Assembly (NCBI RefSeq): GCF_001484965.1 | Contig: NZ_LLYY01000003.1 | Location: 337,378 to 401,377, forward strand | Length of the DNA: 64,000 nucleotides | DNA from: Shouchella shacheensis | Lineage (GTDB): Bacteria > Bacillota > Bacilli > Bacillales > Bacillaceae_D | Direction: 5' to 3' | Shown here: positions 35,857 to 44,532 of the stretch, piece after piece | How positions within the stretch are numbered: position 1 is the first letter of the stretch | How the letters are laid out: the number at the start of each line of letters is the position of its first letter | The notes under the pieces: generated by a model | What the model was told of the DNA's origin: nothing | What the model saw: the letters and a program-made list of their open reading frames with translations, nothing else | The model's database searches: none | Program-made: the position numbers and the translations under genes

Positions 35857-36675
35857 GTGGGAGTTATTAAAACGTATCGCTGGATCGAGCGCTATGTCAA
35901 GGGATTGGAAGAAGGAACTCAAGGGTTTGAGCAGCAAAAAAAGATTTTCATAAAGCCTCTGAAACATCTATTTGCGACCGAAAACGAAACAGAACTTCAA
36001 CATCGTCTCATCGGGCTGGGCCTATTTAAGCCGTCTGCTTCAGTCAAGGAATTAACATCTCTTTTGGACTCGACGTGTTGGACAATGGCTCAAGCCCACT
36101 TCAACGTGCTTAAGGAGAAGTGGGAGGGGCCGGACATCCCCATTTACCTTTTACCAGCGGTGAGCAATCATCGCTGGTTAGACGAAGAACTTGGAGGAAA
36201 AATGGGCGTAAGTTTTGGCTCTGGGATCGTCTTATTTGTGCAGCCGACCGTAAGTGAGAAAGATTTACAAGCTCTGCTGACTCATGAATATCATCATGTC
36301 TGTCGTCTCGATTTTACAGGAGAGACTGAAAGGAGTATTCCTCTACTTGAATCGATGGTGATGGAAGGGTTGGCGGAACTCGCTGTGCTTGAAGAGGTTG
36401 GGAGCGAATCCATTGCTTCGTGGACCTCCCGTTATGACCACATGTGGCGCGAAGAATGGTACACAAATTGGCTTTATCCGAGGTTGCATATACAGGGAAG
36501 AACGTACTACTCACACTACTTGTTTGGAAATGAGCAGGCTGGCATTCCGCGTTGGCTTGGCTACTATTTTGGATTTCAACTATGCAAAGCAGCCATGGCG
36601 AGTGAGGAAAAAACGGTGAAGGAGTGGCTAAGACAGCCAGCCAAGGAAATCTTGAAAAAAGCAGGGAGAACGTGA
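35857..36675 (+). CDS. yjaZ: YjaZ-like predicted zinc protease (DUF2268)
   Basis: The 272-residue protein has a zinc-protease HExxH variant in LLTHEYHHVCRLD (about residue 147) with a downstream glutamate in MVMEGLAELAV, the pattern of the DUF2268/YjaZ family. It has no signal peptide, so it should act in the cytoplasm. GTG 35857 behind AAGGGAG gives the usual N-terminus; an earlier GTG at 35830 has no ribosome binding site. Its place before yjbA fits the B. subtilis order once the app transport genes, absent here, are removed. Confidence 0.85.
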   Translation: MGVIKTYRWIERYVKGLEEGTQGFEQQKKIFIKPLKHLFATENETELQHRLIGLGLFKPSASVKELTSLLDSTCWTMAQAHFNVLKEKWEGPDIPIYLLPAVSNHRWLDEELGGKMGVSFGSGIVLFVQPTVSEKDLQALLTHEYHHVCRLDFTGETERSIPLLESMVMEGLAELAVLEEVGSESIASWTSRYDHMWREEWYTNWLYPRLHIQGRTYYSHYLFGNEQAGIPRWLGYYFGFQLCKAAMASEEKTVKEWLRQPAKEILKKAGRT

Positions 36676-36747
36676 AAATACCGTTTAAGAAAAAATAAGC
36701 CTGCCCATACTGTGGATACAAAGAACTTGTCAGGAGGGAGCTTTCTT

Positions 36748-37494
36748 ATGACCATGATGCGGGACGTATGGGTTAACTGGTTTGAAGGGGAAGAGAACGG
36801 TTATAATGTTTGTGATTTTCATGAATGGAGAAGCGAGGACCGAGTGGAAGTTCTTGATCAAGTGGTACTGGTTGAGACGAGTGAAGCACTCTTTGAGGCG
36901 ATTGAAAACCAGCTCAGTGAACTTCCAGCATCGCTGCTTGGAACAGTGCATCAAAAAAGCTATTTACGAAAAAATATGTCGCGTATTCAACTGGACTACT
37001 GCTTTATCGCGACAGATGGGGTTCGAATCATTGCGGTTGATACGATGGGGTATAAAACCCCGATTCGTAAAAGTCGCTTAACCCCGAGGCAGGAACAGCT
37101 CGTATTTGACGCCCTAAAGGAACAAGACGTTGAAAGAATTACACAGGAGCAACCCATGGCGGAAAAAGAGTATCATTTGCTCTCCCCTGATCCCAAACAG
37201 TTGAAAGGGCTCACGCGGCGAGAACGGCAGTTAAAGCAGCTTCTGTACATGTCCCTTGATCATCTTCGTACTACAGGAACAGACGCAGAATTACGCTACT
37301 GGTGCACCGAATGGGACCCGTTTTCTTATCATGAGCTTCAACACATGGGACGGGAGCAACTATGGAATCATCTTTACATGGGCGTAAGTGAAGGATGGAC
37401 AAAAACCCATTATGAACTTTGTGAAGCGATGATTAAAGGACAAGCGTTTTTTGAGAAGCTATGGGAGCTTGAACACCCTCAGCGTGTGAAATGA
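36748..37494 (+). CDS. yjbA: YjbA, UPF0736 family protein
   Basis: A 248-residue cytoplasmic protein of the UPF0736 (YjbA) family, recognised by its sequence pattern ([18 protein letters not shown], ...[13 protein letters not shown] [19 protein letters not shown]) and by its position next to trpS as in B. subtilis. Function is unknown; the B. subtilis gene is linked to sporulation. ATG 36748 follows AGGAGGGAG at seven bases. Confidence 0.87.
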   Translation: MTMMRDVWVNWFEGEENGYNVCDFHEWRSEDRVEVLDQVVLVETSEALFEAIENQLSELPASLLGTVHQKSYLRKNMSRIQLDYCFIATDGVRIIAVDTMGYKTPIRKSRLTPRQEQLVFDALKEQDVERITQEQPMAEKEYHLLSPDPKQLKGLTRRERQLKQLLYMSLDHLRTTGTDAELRYWCTEWDPFSYHELQHMGREQLWNHLYMGVSEGWTKTHYELCEAMIKGQAFFEKLWELEHPQRVK

Positions 37495-37531
37495 TAAGGA
37501 AGGGCCGGAAGATGGGAATGCAGAGTCTTTG

Positions 37532-37560
37532 TTTACAACGTATCCGCTTTCTTCTATAAT
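37532..37560 (+). promoter_or_regulatory. Near-consensus SigA promoter for a 40-residue protein
   Basis: TTTACA (37532-37537) and TATAAT (37555-37560) are separated by exactly 17 bp, 30 bp before the start codon of the small gene. Confidence 0.85.
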
Positions 37561-37590
37561 GAAAGTGTACATAATAAAGGAGGCGCAAGT

Positions 37591-37713
37591 ATGGATACAA
37601 TGGACAATTTTGCTTACCTCGTCATGCAAATCTTCACTGTGGTGTTGCTCGTGGGAACACTCGGTCTTTCATTCTGGATTGGGAAAGTCTGGAAAAAAAC
37701 AAACGGGTATTAA
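37591..37713 (+). CDS. 40-residue single-span membrane protein
   Basis: ATG 37591 follows AAAGGAGG at ideal spacing, behind a near-consensus promoter, so expression should be strong. The product is one membrane helix (VMQIFTVVLLVGTLGLSFWI) with a short acidic N-terminus and a basic tail (GKVWKKTNGY), so the C-terminus probably faces the cytoplasm. It is too short for most gene finders. No family is recognised; small membrane regulators of larger complexes are a possibility. Confidence 0.7.
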   Translation: MDTMDNFAYLVMQIFTVVLLVGTLGLSFWIGKVWKKTNGY

Positions 37714-37728
37714 GGAAGGAAGGCGGAA

Positions 37729-37835
37729 GCGGGTTGGTAAGAAGCGAGAATTTTGGAAGGCCTGACAAAGAAATTCCGGTCTTGGATTTCGTGTCAGGAC
37801 TGAAAAATCTCGAGCTTTTACCCGCTGCAGCTAGA
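37729..37835 (-). repeat. Long-hairpin repeat, copy C (inverted)
   Basis: This stretch is the reverse complement version of the repeat at 38811-39060: it shares GAATTTTGGAAGGC, TTGGATTTCG, CAGGACTGAAAAATCTCGA and ends in ACCCGC...GCTAGA. It starts with GCGGGTT and is internally self-complementary. It belongs to the 534-bp gene-free gap 37714-38247. Confidence 0.7.
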
Positions 37836-37982
37836 TCAAGAAAGGCGGAGGGGCCCTGGGCACGAGCGACAAGTTCTGGAGCGACGGCAGATCAAGTCCG
37901 AGTTTGACTTGAACTGGCGGCGTGAAGAAACCTCGAGCGAGTGGGCCCCGAAGCTAGATCAAGAAAGGCGGGGGGCCCTGGG
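37836..37982 (-). repeat. Diverged tandem copy D of the long-hairpin repeat
   Basis: The 30-base block GCTAGATCAAGAAAGGCGG.GGGGCCCTGGG occurs at 37830-37860 and again at 37953-37982, 123 bp apart. The segment between resembles copy C in order (AAGTTCTGGAGCG, CTGGCGGCGTGAAGAAACCTCGAGCG) but is degraded. It shows a second, older unit. Confidence 0.5.
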
Positions 37983-37996
37983 TGTTTTCACACCAA

Positions 37997-38024
37997 AAAA
38001 GGGTCGCCTGCCTCTTTTTTTTGT
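37997..38024 (+). terminator. Possible terminator with A/T arms
   Basis: A run of six A and GGG pairs with CC and a run of eight T (TCTTTTTTTT) around TCGCCTG. Preceded by the small hairpin GGTGT/ACACC. Weak, but placed where the small membrane gene's transcript could end. Confidence 0.4.
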
Positions 38025-38048
38025 ACCATCTTTCAAGGTGAAACTCGT

Positions 38049-38111
38049 TTACCTGCCGATTCAAAAAAGTAACCTGCCGATATCGAAAATTTACATGCCT
38101 ATTTTAAAAAA
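38049..38111. repeat. 21-bp tandem repeat, three units
   Basis: Units start at 38049, 38070 and 38091, each 21 bp: T(T/A)AC(C/A)TGCC(G/T)AT followed by an A-tract. The first two share the core ACCTGCCGAT. A 21-bp period equals two turns of the helix, so sites and A-tracts face the same side. It lies 137 bp upstream of the MarR-like gene. Confidence 0.8.
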
Positions 38112-38247
38112 TTAGCTCTTCTTTGTAGCGATAAGTTGAGTACTCTTTCGTGCAATGAAGAAGTGTGGTACTGGCACAGGTATTGGTTCTTTTTCTGCTT
38201 GACGCCCCAAGCGTTTGTTTCTACACTGGATTTACATAAGATAGGAT

Positions 38248-38736
38248 GTGAGAGGTGTGGATCAAACAGAAAAGCTAACTGAGGCGATTGAACTCTTTAA
38301 AGATGTGCTTTTTTATGGTCAGCAGCATGTGCAAACGAGGCTTGGGCATGAACTTTACCAGTTGGTTTCAGCGGAGCAGCTTGAAGTGTTAAATTTGCTG
38401 GATTTTTCAGGAAAGCTAACATCAAAGCAAATCGCCGAGTATCAGGGGACACATAAAAGCGCGGTCTCCAATCGCTTAAAAAAATTGCAGCAGCGGGGGC
38501 TTGTCTCATTTCGGCAGGCAGCCGATGATCATCGGATCAAGTACGTCGAATTAACCCCTAAAGGCAAGCTGGGCATTAGTGAACTGCAGGAGGAGATGTT
38601 TTTTTATTTTGAGAAACTCTTTGCCGATTTCGAGGAAGAGGAGTTTGTCCAGTTTACGCGGACGTTCAGGAAGGTACGAGATCGCTTAAAGTATGAAATG
38701 CTTTCGGGAACATTCGATGCTGGTCATGAGGAATAA
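38248..38736 (+). CDS. MarR-family transcriptional regulator
   Basis: A 162-residue winged-helix protein: EQLEVLNLLDFSGKLTSKQI leads to the recognition region (GTHKSAVSNRLKKLQQRGLV), then the wing (RQAADDHRIKYVELTPKGK) and a C-terminal dimerisation helix. The D-x-R in DDHRIKYVELT is the MarR signature. The start is probably GTG 38248; GTG 38257 is an alternative, and both have weak ribosome binding sites. No obvious partner gene is adjacent; the 21-bp repeat array upstream may be its operator. A strong terminator follows. Confidence 0.82.
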   Translation: MRGVDQTEKLTEAIELFKDVLFYGQQHVQTRLGHELYQLVSAEQLEVLNLLDFSGKLTSKQIAEYQGTHKSAVSNRLKKLQQRGLVSFRQAADDHRIKYVELTPKGKLGISELQEEMFFYFEKLFADFEEEEFVQFTRTFRKVRDRLKYEMLSGTFDAGHEE

Positions 38737-38750
38737 AAAAATAGCAAACA

Positions 38751-38783
38751 AAAACGGGGGCTGCCTGCAGCCTCCGTTTTTTC
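38751..38783 (+). terminator. Terminator of the MarR-like gene
   Basis: AAAACGGGGGCTGC pairs with GCAGCCTCCGTTTT (one mismatch) around a three-base loop, followed by T's. Confidence 0.9.
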
Positions 38784-38810
38784 ATTTGTCTAGCTCTGCT
38801 TTTCGGTATT

Positions 38811-38936
38811 GTCTAGCTCCGGCGGGTAGAAGCGTCGAGATTTTTCAGTCCTGGCCCGAAATCCAAACCCGGGATTTCTGGTCCAAGCCTTCCAAAATTC
38901 GTGCTTCTGGGCAACCCGCCTGCGCATTTCGGTCTT
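38811..38936 (+). repeat. Long-hairpin repeat, copy A
   Basis: A 126-bp unit, of which 38821-38920 folds into one long imperfect hairpin: GGCGGGT (38821-38827) with ACCCGCC (38914-38920), AGAAGC with GCTTCT, CGAGATTTT with AAAATTCG, and GAAATCC with GGGATTTC at the tip. It fills the gap between the MarR terminator and the trpS 3' end. Also read as an open frame on the minus strand, but repeats in intergenic positions argue against coding. Confidence 0.85.
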
Positions 38937-39060
38937 GTCTAGCTCCGGCGGGTAGAAGCGTCGAGATTTTTCAGTCCTGGCCCGAAATCCAAACCCGGGA
39001 TTTCTAGTCCAAGCCTTCCAAAATTCGTGCTTCTGGGCAACCCGCCTGCGCATTTCGGAC
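38937..39060 (+). repeat. Long-hairpin repeat, copy B
   Basis: The second tandem unit begins 126 bp after copy A with the same GTCTAGCTCC. It differs from copy A by only about one base in the hairpin (TCTAGTCC versus TCTGGTCC), so duplication is recent. It ends three bases before the trpS stop codon. No separate trpS terminator is seen, so the hairpin may serve this purpose. Confidence 0.85.
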
Positions 39061-39062
39061 TG

Positions 39063-40073
<1,011 letters not shown>

Positions 40074-40161
40074 CTATGTATAGATCTAATCCTATCAGTT
40101 TTCTCTTAAAAATCAACTTGCTCAGTGAAACATAACCTGTCCCAAGCACGAATACGAATAA

Positions 40162-40353
40162 CTATAGAGCACCGTTATGATCGTCCTTATTAGCGTTTCG
40201 ACGTTCGCGAAAGCGCATCACAAGTAAGGCTACGTTCACCGTGAGAAGAACGCCGAACCAGAAAGGAGATGCATCGGGTTGGGTGCGGTCATAGAAAACA
40301 TAGGCAAGGAGAGCAAGGGCTGCAATTCCTTGCAACATTTGTAGTTTGGTCAT
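40162..40353 (-). CDS. Small two-span membrane protein
   Basis: From ATG 40353, behind CGGAG, 63 residues are read with two membrane segments (LQGIAALALLAYVFYD and SPFWFGVLLTVNVALLVM) and a basic C-terminal tail (RFRERRNANKDD). It lies upstream of trpS on the same strand, with about 110 bp between. Family not recognised; function unknown. Confidence 0.6.
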   Translation of the reverse strand: MTKLQMLQGIAALALLAYVFYDRTQPDASPFWFGVLLTVNVALLVMRFRERRNANKDDHNGAL

Positions 40354-40460
40354 GCGACAACTCCGTTCATTTTGGTGTAGTATCTGCCCGTCCGTATCGT
40401 AGCACAGACAAAACAACGGATAAAGAATGACTGCGAATTTCCATACGAGGGGGAAAGGCG

Positions 40461-41027
40461 ATGAAGAAGAAGTATCTGCTTCGCCTGTGTCTGCTAACTG
40501 CCATTGTGTTGGTTGGCTGGTTTCATTTGAAAACAGAGTCCATTTTTCGCCACGTGGAAGTGATCGCGGATGCGAATCTAGAAACCGCTAGCGCGCAAGT
40601 TGGGGAATTAGCGCCAGGCTTTACACTGTCAACGCTTGGAGGAAGCACGGCCTCACTTGAAGCGAAGGAGGGGCGCTATACTGTGCTTCATTTCTTCGCC
40701 ACGTGGTGCCATCCATGTCAGGAAGAGATGCCGATCATTGTCGAGATGGCTAAACGCTTAGAAACACAGGGCGATCAGTTTATCGCCGTGAATTTAACGA
40801 GTGAGGACACGGGGAAAGCGGAACTACGCACGTTCCTAAAACATTACGATGCGACCTTTGATCCAGCCCTTGACAAAGAGGGAGAGGTGCTGGATGAATA
40901 TCAAATTATCGGGATTCCGACGACCATTGTGCTTGATTCGCAGGGGGAAATCATTCAGCGGATCAACGGGGCGATGTCTCCTTCCATGGTGGAGGACTTG
41001 CGGCCGATGAGAGAAAACGCCTCTTAG
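40461..41027 (+). CDS. Membrane-anchored thiol-disulfide oxidoreductase (TlpA/ResA-like)
   Basis: A 188-residue thioredoxin-fold protein with an uncleaved N-terminal membrane anchor (LLRLCLLTAIVLVGWFHL) and the active site HFFATWCHPCQEEMP (CxxC). The cis-proline motif is IGIPTTIVLD. Such proteins work on the outside of the membrane, reducing or handling thiols in cytochrome c maturation or envelope proteins. The specific partner is unknown: no ccm/res genes are next to it. The gene converges with the HD-domain gene and the two overlap by 4 bp. Confidence 0.87.
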   Translation: MKKKYLLRLCLLTAIVLVGWFHLKTESIFRHVEVIADANLETASAQVGELAPGFTLSTLGGSTASLEAKEGRYTVLHFFATWCHPCQEEMPIIVEMAKRLETQGDQFIAVNLTSEDTGKAELRTFLKHYDATFDPALDKEGEVLDEYQIIGIPTTIVLDSQGEIIQRINGAMSPSMVEDLRPMRENAS

Positions 41028-41551
41028 CTTGTTTTCTGGTCGCTTAAATAGGCATCAATTTTACGGTCCAGCGACTGCAGCCAATCGCGGGCCGTTTTGT
41101 CGTCAATTTTCCGGTAGTGGTGCCTTCCCTTTGGCTCCTCGTCCGCTTCATCTGCCAAAGCGACGACGTGTTGAAGCGGTTTGAGCTCCAGGTGCCCGTG
41201 AGGCAAATACGAATCGGTGTGCAAAAGGACGGCCAGTGCAATTTCTTTCGCATTTCTAGGATGTTCTCCTAAGCGAATGAGTAGTTTGTGAGCGCGCTCG
41301 GCCCCCTTGATGGCGTGAATATCATACGCTTTGTATAAGGAGTAGTCCCATTTGCCATCTTTGTACCATGTAAAATGACCAATGTCATGTAGAAAAGCAG
41401 CCTTCGCTGCAAGGTCTGGGTGGACATGGTGGATGAGTGCGAGGTCAAAGGCATGGTAGGCACAGCAAATTGCGTGAGCCATTCCGGAGCGATTGACAAA
41501 TTTCTGGGTAATATGATGATCGTATAAATCCACGAGTGTAACATCTCTCAT
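41024..41551 (-). CDS. HD-domain phosphohydrolase
   Basis: A 175-residue protein with an HD metal-binding site: early His in SGMAHAICCAYHAFDL, the HD pair in KAAFLHDIGHFTW, and later His/Asp in LLHTDSYLPHG and ALADEADEE. HD proteins of this size hydrolyse nucleotides or related phosphate esters; the substrate is unknown. The ATG at 41551 follows AAGGAG at seven bases. It overlaps the convergent thioredoxin-like gene by 4 bp. Confidence 0.8.
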   Translation of the reverse strand: MRDVTLVDLYDHHITQKFVNRSGMAHAICCAYHAFDLALIHHVHPDLAAKAAFLHDIGHFTWYKDGKWDYSLYKAYDIHAIKGAERAHKLLIRLGEHPRNAKEIALAVLLHTDSYLPHGHLELKPLQHVVALADEADEEPKGRHHYRKIDDKTARDWLQSLDRKIDAYLSDQKTS

Positions 41552-41616
41552 TTTCATTCTCCTTTCTGTCCGAACCAGGAATAGTTTGTACTCGAGTAAC
41601 GGATATTAACACAGTA

Positions 41617-41625
41617 TGGTATAAT
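41617..41625 (+). promoter_or_regulatory. Extended -10 promoter
   Basis: TGGTATAAT is an extended -10 (TGnTATAAT) 33 bp upstream of the hemolysin III-like start, without a clear -35. Confidence 0.6.
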
Positions 41626-41657
41626 GATTACACGACTTTGTAAAGGGAGGCGTTTTT

Positions 41658-42308
41658 TTGGCTGAGACGCATACATTCACAAAAACAGAAGAATTGGCTA
41701 ACGCCATTACACATGGGATTGGGGCGTTGCTCAGCATAGCAGCATTGACCCTTCTTATCGTTTATTCCAGTCTATATGGATCCGCTTGGCATGTGGTCAG
41801 CTTCACCATTTACGGCGTGACGATGCTTTTCCTCTATTTTTCCTCCACGATGGTACATAGCTTGCCTCCCGGAAAAGCGAAGGACTTCTTTGAAATCCTT
41901 GATCATTCGGCAATCTACTTATTTATAGCGGGAACGTACACACCGATCTTGTTCATTCTTGTCGGTGGAAGCCTTGGTTGGACGCTCTTTGGAATTGTCT
42001 GGGGGGTTGCGACGGTCGGCGTGATTTTCAAGATTTTCTTTGTGAAAAAATTTCTTGTCCTCTCAACGGTTTTTTATCTCTTGATGGGGTGGCTTGCTCT
42101 CTTTGCGATGGGACCCATCGTTGAAGCGTTGCCTCGAGCAGGACTTACTTTCTTAGTCGTGGGCGGGTTGTTTTACACGGTAGGAACAGTTTTCTACGTG
42201 TGGAGAGGGTTTCGTTTTCACCACGCGATCTGGCATTTGTTTGTGATCGCTGGTTCGGTCTTTCACTTTTTGCTTGTGTTGTACTTTATTTTGCCCGTTG
42301 CCGTCTAA
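41658..42308 (+). CDS. Hemolysin III / PAQR-family membrane protein (TrhA-like)
   Basis: A 216-residue protein with seven membrane segments and the family's conserved parts: EELANAITHGIGALLS near the N-terminus, STMVHSLPPGKAK, ILDHSAIYLFIAGTYTP and HHAIWHLFVIAGS. The conserved His/Asp/Ser residues are thought to bind zinc. B. subtilis YplQ is the likely counterpart; homologues affect membrane fluidity rather than lysing cells. TTG 41658 follows GGGAGG. A bidirectional terminator follows. Confidence 0.88.
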   Translation: MAETHTFTKTEELANAITHGIGALLSIAALTLLIVYSSLYGSAWHVVSFTIYGVTMLFLYFSSTMVHSLPPGKAKDFFEILDHSAIYLFIAGTYTPILFILVGGSLGWTLFGIVWGVATVGVIFKIFFVKKFLVLSTVFYLLMGWLALFAMGPIVEALPRAGLTFLVVGGLFYTVGTVFYVWRGFRFHHAIWHLFVIAGSVFHFLLVLYFILPVAV

Positions 42309-42317
42309 TAAAAGAAA

Positions 42318-42352
42318 CAGGCCGCATGAAAGCCAAGCTTTTCTGCGGCCTG
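42318..42352. terminator. Terminator between the hemolysin III-like and ubiD-like genes
   Basis: CAGGCCGCA and TGCGGCCTG are perfect complements around a 17-base loop, placed between two convergent genes. T-runs are short. Confidence 0.75.
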
Positions 42353-42369
42353 TTGTCTAGTGCTGGCCC

Positions 42370-44142
42370 TTAATACCCACGTGGGAAATAGTCTTTCCAT
42401 CGTGCATCGACTTTTTGCGCTACTTCTTCATCGACCACGACTTCTTCTGGGTAAAAAGGTTTCATTCTCGAATCAATGACGATTGGGCCACGGTAGCGAA
42501 CATTGTTGCGGACAATGTCTGCTTTGGCATACAAGTCATGAGCTGGGTCAAAACGCGTGAACGTCGTCCAGAGAAAGCGATTTTGTGATTCGGCAATCGA
42601 CGCATCATCGACAAGGAAGACAAGCTGCCAGTCCCCGAGGGCTTCCTGGGCATGGTCGACGAGCCATTGCGCGAAGTCTTCGTGTTCCGAGAACGCAGGT
42701 CCGGAGACAACGAGACACCCGCCGCAGAACGGAATTGCATCGCGAATGTTGTCGATATGTCCACCGGTATACGTGCGAGCAAGTGTACGAATTGGGTCGC
42801 CGAGCCCGGTCATAATCGCCTTGCTGCCAACATTCAAGGAACGTCCCGTATAGTCGAGCGTGTCCATCGAAGTATCGGTCATAATCAGCAAGTCCCTCTC
42901 CGGCAAAAATCTCTCCAGAACGGCTTCAAGCAACTCGTGAAACTGCTGCAAGTCCACATCTTTGCTTGTGACCATCAAAAATTTGGTCAACGACAACTGA
43001 CCTTCGCCGAGGATGCGAATCGCATGCGTTAAGCCTTCTTTATAGTAGGACTCTCTGACAATCGCCCCTGTCAACGCGTGAACCCCCGTCTCTCCGTATG
43101 CTTGCAAGTCCTTCACGCCACTCATCACAAGCGGATAAAACGGTCGTAAGAGCCGTTGTAAGTATTCAGCGATATAGAAATCCTCTTGATACGGTTTGCC
43201 GACAACCGTAGCCGGATAAATGGCGTCTTTTCTTTTCCACATTTGCTTGATGTCCAACACAGGAAAATCATGCTCAAGCGAATAATAGCCGTAGTGATCG
43301 CCAAAGGGGCCTTCAGGTTTCCTTACGTGGGGAGGAACCGAGCCGGCAAAGGCAAACTCGGCTTCCGCTACCAGCTTGTGAGGATGGTTCTCGACTTCAA
43401 ACATCGTCAATTTCTTTCCCATAAGAAACGAAGAAAACATGAGCTCAGGGACGAACGGAGGAATCGGCGCAATTGCTGAAATCATCAGCGCCGGAGGGCC
43501 GCCAATAAATAGGCTTACCGGCAGGGCTTCGTTTCGTTGTTCTGCTTCGTAGTGATGAAACCCGCCCCCTTTATGAATTTGCCAGTGAATCCCCGTCTGC
43601 GCTGGCGTCTGTTCTCGGATTTCGATGCGGTACATCCCAAGATTATGGGCGTTATTCTCCGGGTGCTCGGTGTATACTAACGGAAGAGTGACAAACGGCC
43701 CGCTATCGTGTTGCCATCCTGTTAAGGCAGGAAGGGTGCGCATGTCGACATCTGGCGAATAGATGCCGGCAACGGGTGCGTGTGCTTTTGAAACCGTTTT
43801 GGTCCCTAGCTTCATCACGTCTGTAAAAAGCGACTTTTCATTCCAGAGAGAAGAGATCGTTGGCGGCATAAGCTTGTCCAAAGCACCAATCGCTTGCTTG
43901 ACAAAAGCTTCTGGCTTTGGGCCAAAGGCCATGTCTAGACGCCGGACGGTTCCAAATAAATTGGTCACGACCGGAGTGTCATTGTTTTTGACATTGGTAA
44001 AGAGAAGCGCTGGTCCTTGCTCATCAATGACGCGCCGGTGAATTTCAGGGATTTCCAAGTAAGGATCAGCTTCAGCCGTAATTTCAATGAGTTCCTTTTC
44101 GTTTTTCAACTGATTAATAAAAGACCGTAAATTTGTATGCAT
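42370..44142 (-). CDS. UbiD-family prenyl-FMN decarboxylase
   Basis: A 590-residue member of the UbiD family, (de)carboxylases of aromatic or unsaturated acids that use prenylated FMN. The family look is clear: LIEITAEADPYLEIPEIHRR at the start, AGIYSPDVDMRTLPAL, GMYRIEIREQ, and the catalytic E-x-R-E region in EGPFGDHYGYYSLEHD. ATG 44142 follows GAGGGG; the open frame extends upstream by 38 codons without support. No ubiX (flavin prenyltransferase) is adjacent; it must be elsewhere. The substrate (for example a benzoate or a menaquinone precursor) cannot be told from the sequence. It is longer than B. subtilis YclC. Confidence 0.88.
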   Translation of the reverse strand: MHTNLRSFINQLKNEKELIEITAEADPYLEIPEIHRRVIDEQGPALLFTNVKNNDTPVVTNLFGTVRRLDMAFGPKPEAFVKQAIGALDKLMPPTISSLWNEKSLFTDVMKLGTKTVSKAHAPVAGIYSPDVDMRTLPALTGWQHDSGPFVTLPLVYTEHPENNAHNLGMYRIEIREQTPAQTGIHWQIHKGGGFHHYEAEQRNEALPVSLFIGGPPALMISAIAPIPPFVPELMFSSFLMGKKLTMFEVENHPHKLVAEAEFAFAGSVPPHVRKPEGPFGDHYGYYSLEHDFPVLDIKQMWKRKDAIYPATVVGKPYQEDFYIAEYLQRLLRPFYPLVMSGVKDLQAYGETGVHALTGAIVRESYYKEGLTHAIRILGEGQLSLTKFLMVTSKDVDLQQFHELLEAVLERFLPERDLLIMTDTSMDTLDYTGRSLNVGSKAIMTGLGDPIRTLARTYTGGHIDNIRDAIPFCGGCLVVSGPAFSEHEDFAQWLVDHAQEALGDWQLVFLVDDASIAESQNRFLWTTFTRFDPAHDLYAKADIVRNNVRYRGPIVIDSRMKPFYPEEVVVDEEVAQKVDARWKDYFPRGY

Positions 44143-44239
44143 AGTACCCCTCGCTTCGTCGGTGTCACTTTCATCATAGCGGGATATGGGCAAAAACTCA
44201 AAAGGTATCCACAAAATCAGTGATTTTTTTAAGTTCATG

Positions 44240-44269
44240 ATGACAATTTGCGACAAAAGACGTTATAAT
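44240..44269 (+). promoter_or_regulatory. Promoter of the excisionase-like/glycosidase-like pair
   Basis: ATGACA (44240-44245) and TATAAT (44264-44269) are 18 bp apart, 20 bp before the start codon of the first gene. Confidence 0.7.
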
Positions 44270-44288
44270 TTAGAGGAGGAGCGAGAAT

Positions 44289-44519
44289 ATGTACATTTCC
44301 GTGAACGAGCTAGCTGAATACCTTGGACTGCAGCCCGCATACATACAAAAGCAGATTCATTTAGGACATGTACATGCCGTTTGGGATGGGGAGAAGCTTC
44401 TTTTAAATAAGGAGCAGTTTCAACGGCATAAAGAACAACTTGACGCGAAACGCAAACAAACGCTCATAGAGCAGGACGAGCCCATTCCAGAGGACTGGGA
44501 TGCGCAAGATGAAGATTAG
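44289..44519 (+). CDS. Small excisionase/MerR-like DNA-binding protein
   Basis: A 76-residue protein with a short winged helix-turn-helix of the excisionase (HTH_17) type: ISVNELAEYLGLQPAYIQKQ, followed by the wing (AVWDGEKLLLNKEQF) and a charged acidic tail. AGAGGAGGAGCGAG precedes the ATG. Despite the name, no integrase is nearby, so it is more likely a chromosomal regulator. It is followed after 13 bp by a secreted glycosidase-like gene, probably in one transcript. Confidence 0.75.
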   Translation: MYISVNELAEYLGLQPAYIQKQIHLGHVHAVWDGEKLLLNKEQFQRHKEQLDAKRKQTLIEQDEPIPEDWDAQDED

Positions 44520-44532
44520 TCACTAAAAAATA

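Noticed and set aside
38790..39053. 87-residue minus-strand frame with an internal duplication
   Set aside because: The frame is only the translation of the tandem hairpin repeat (126 bp is divisible by three). Other copies of the repeat do not keep it open.
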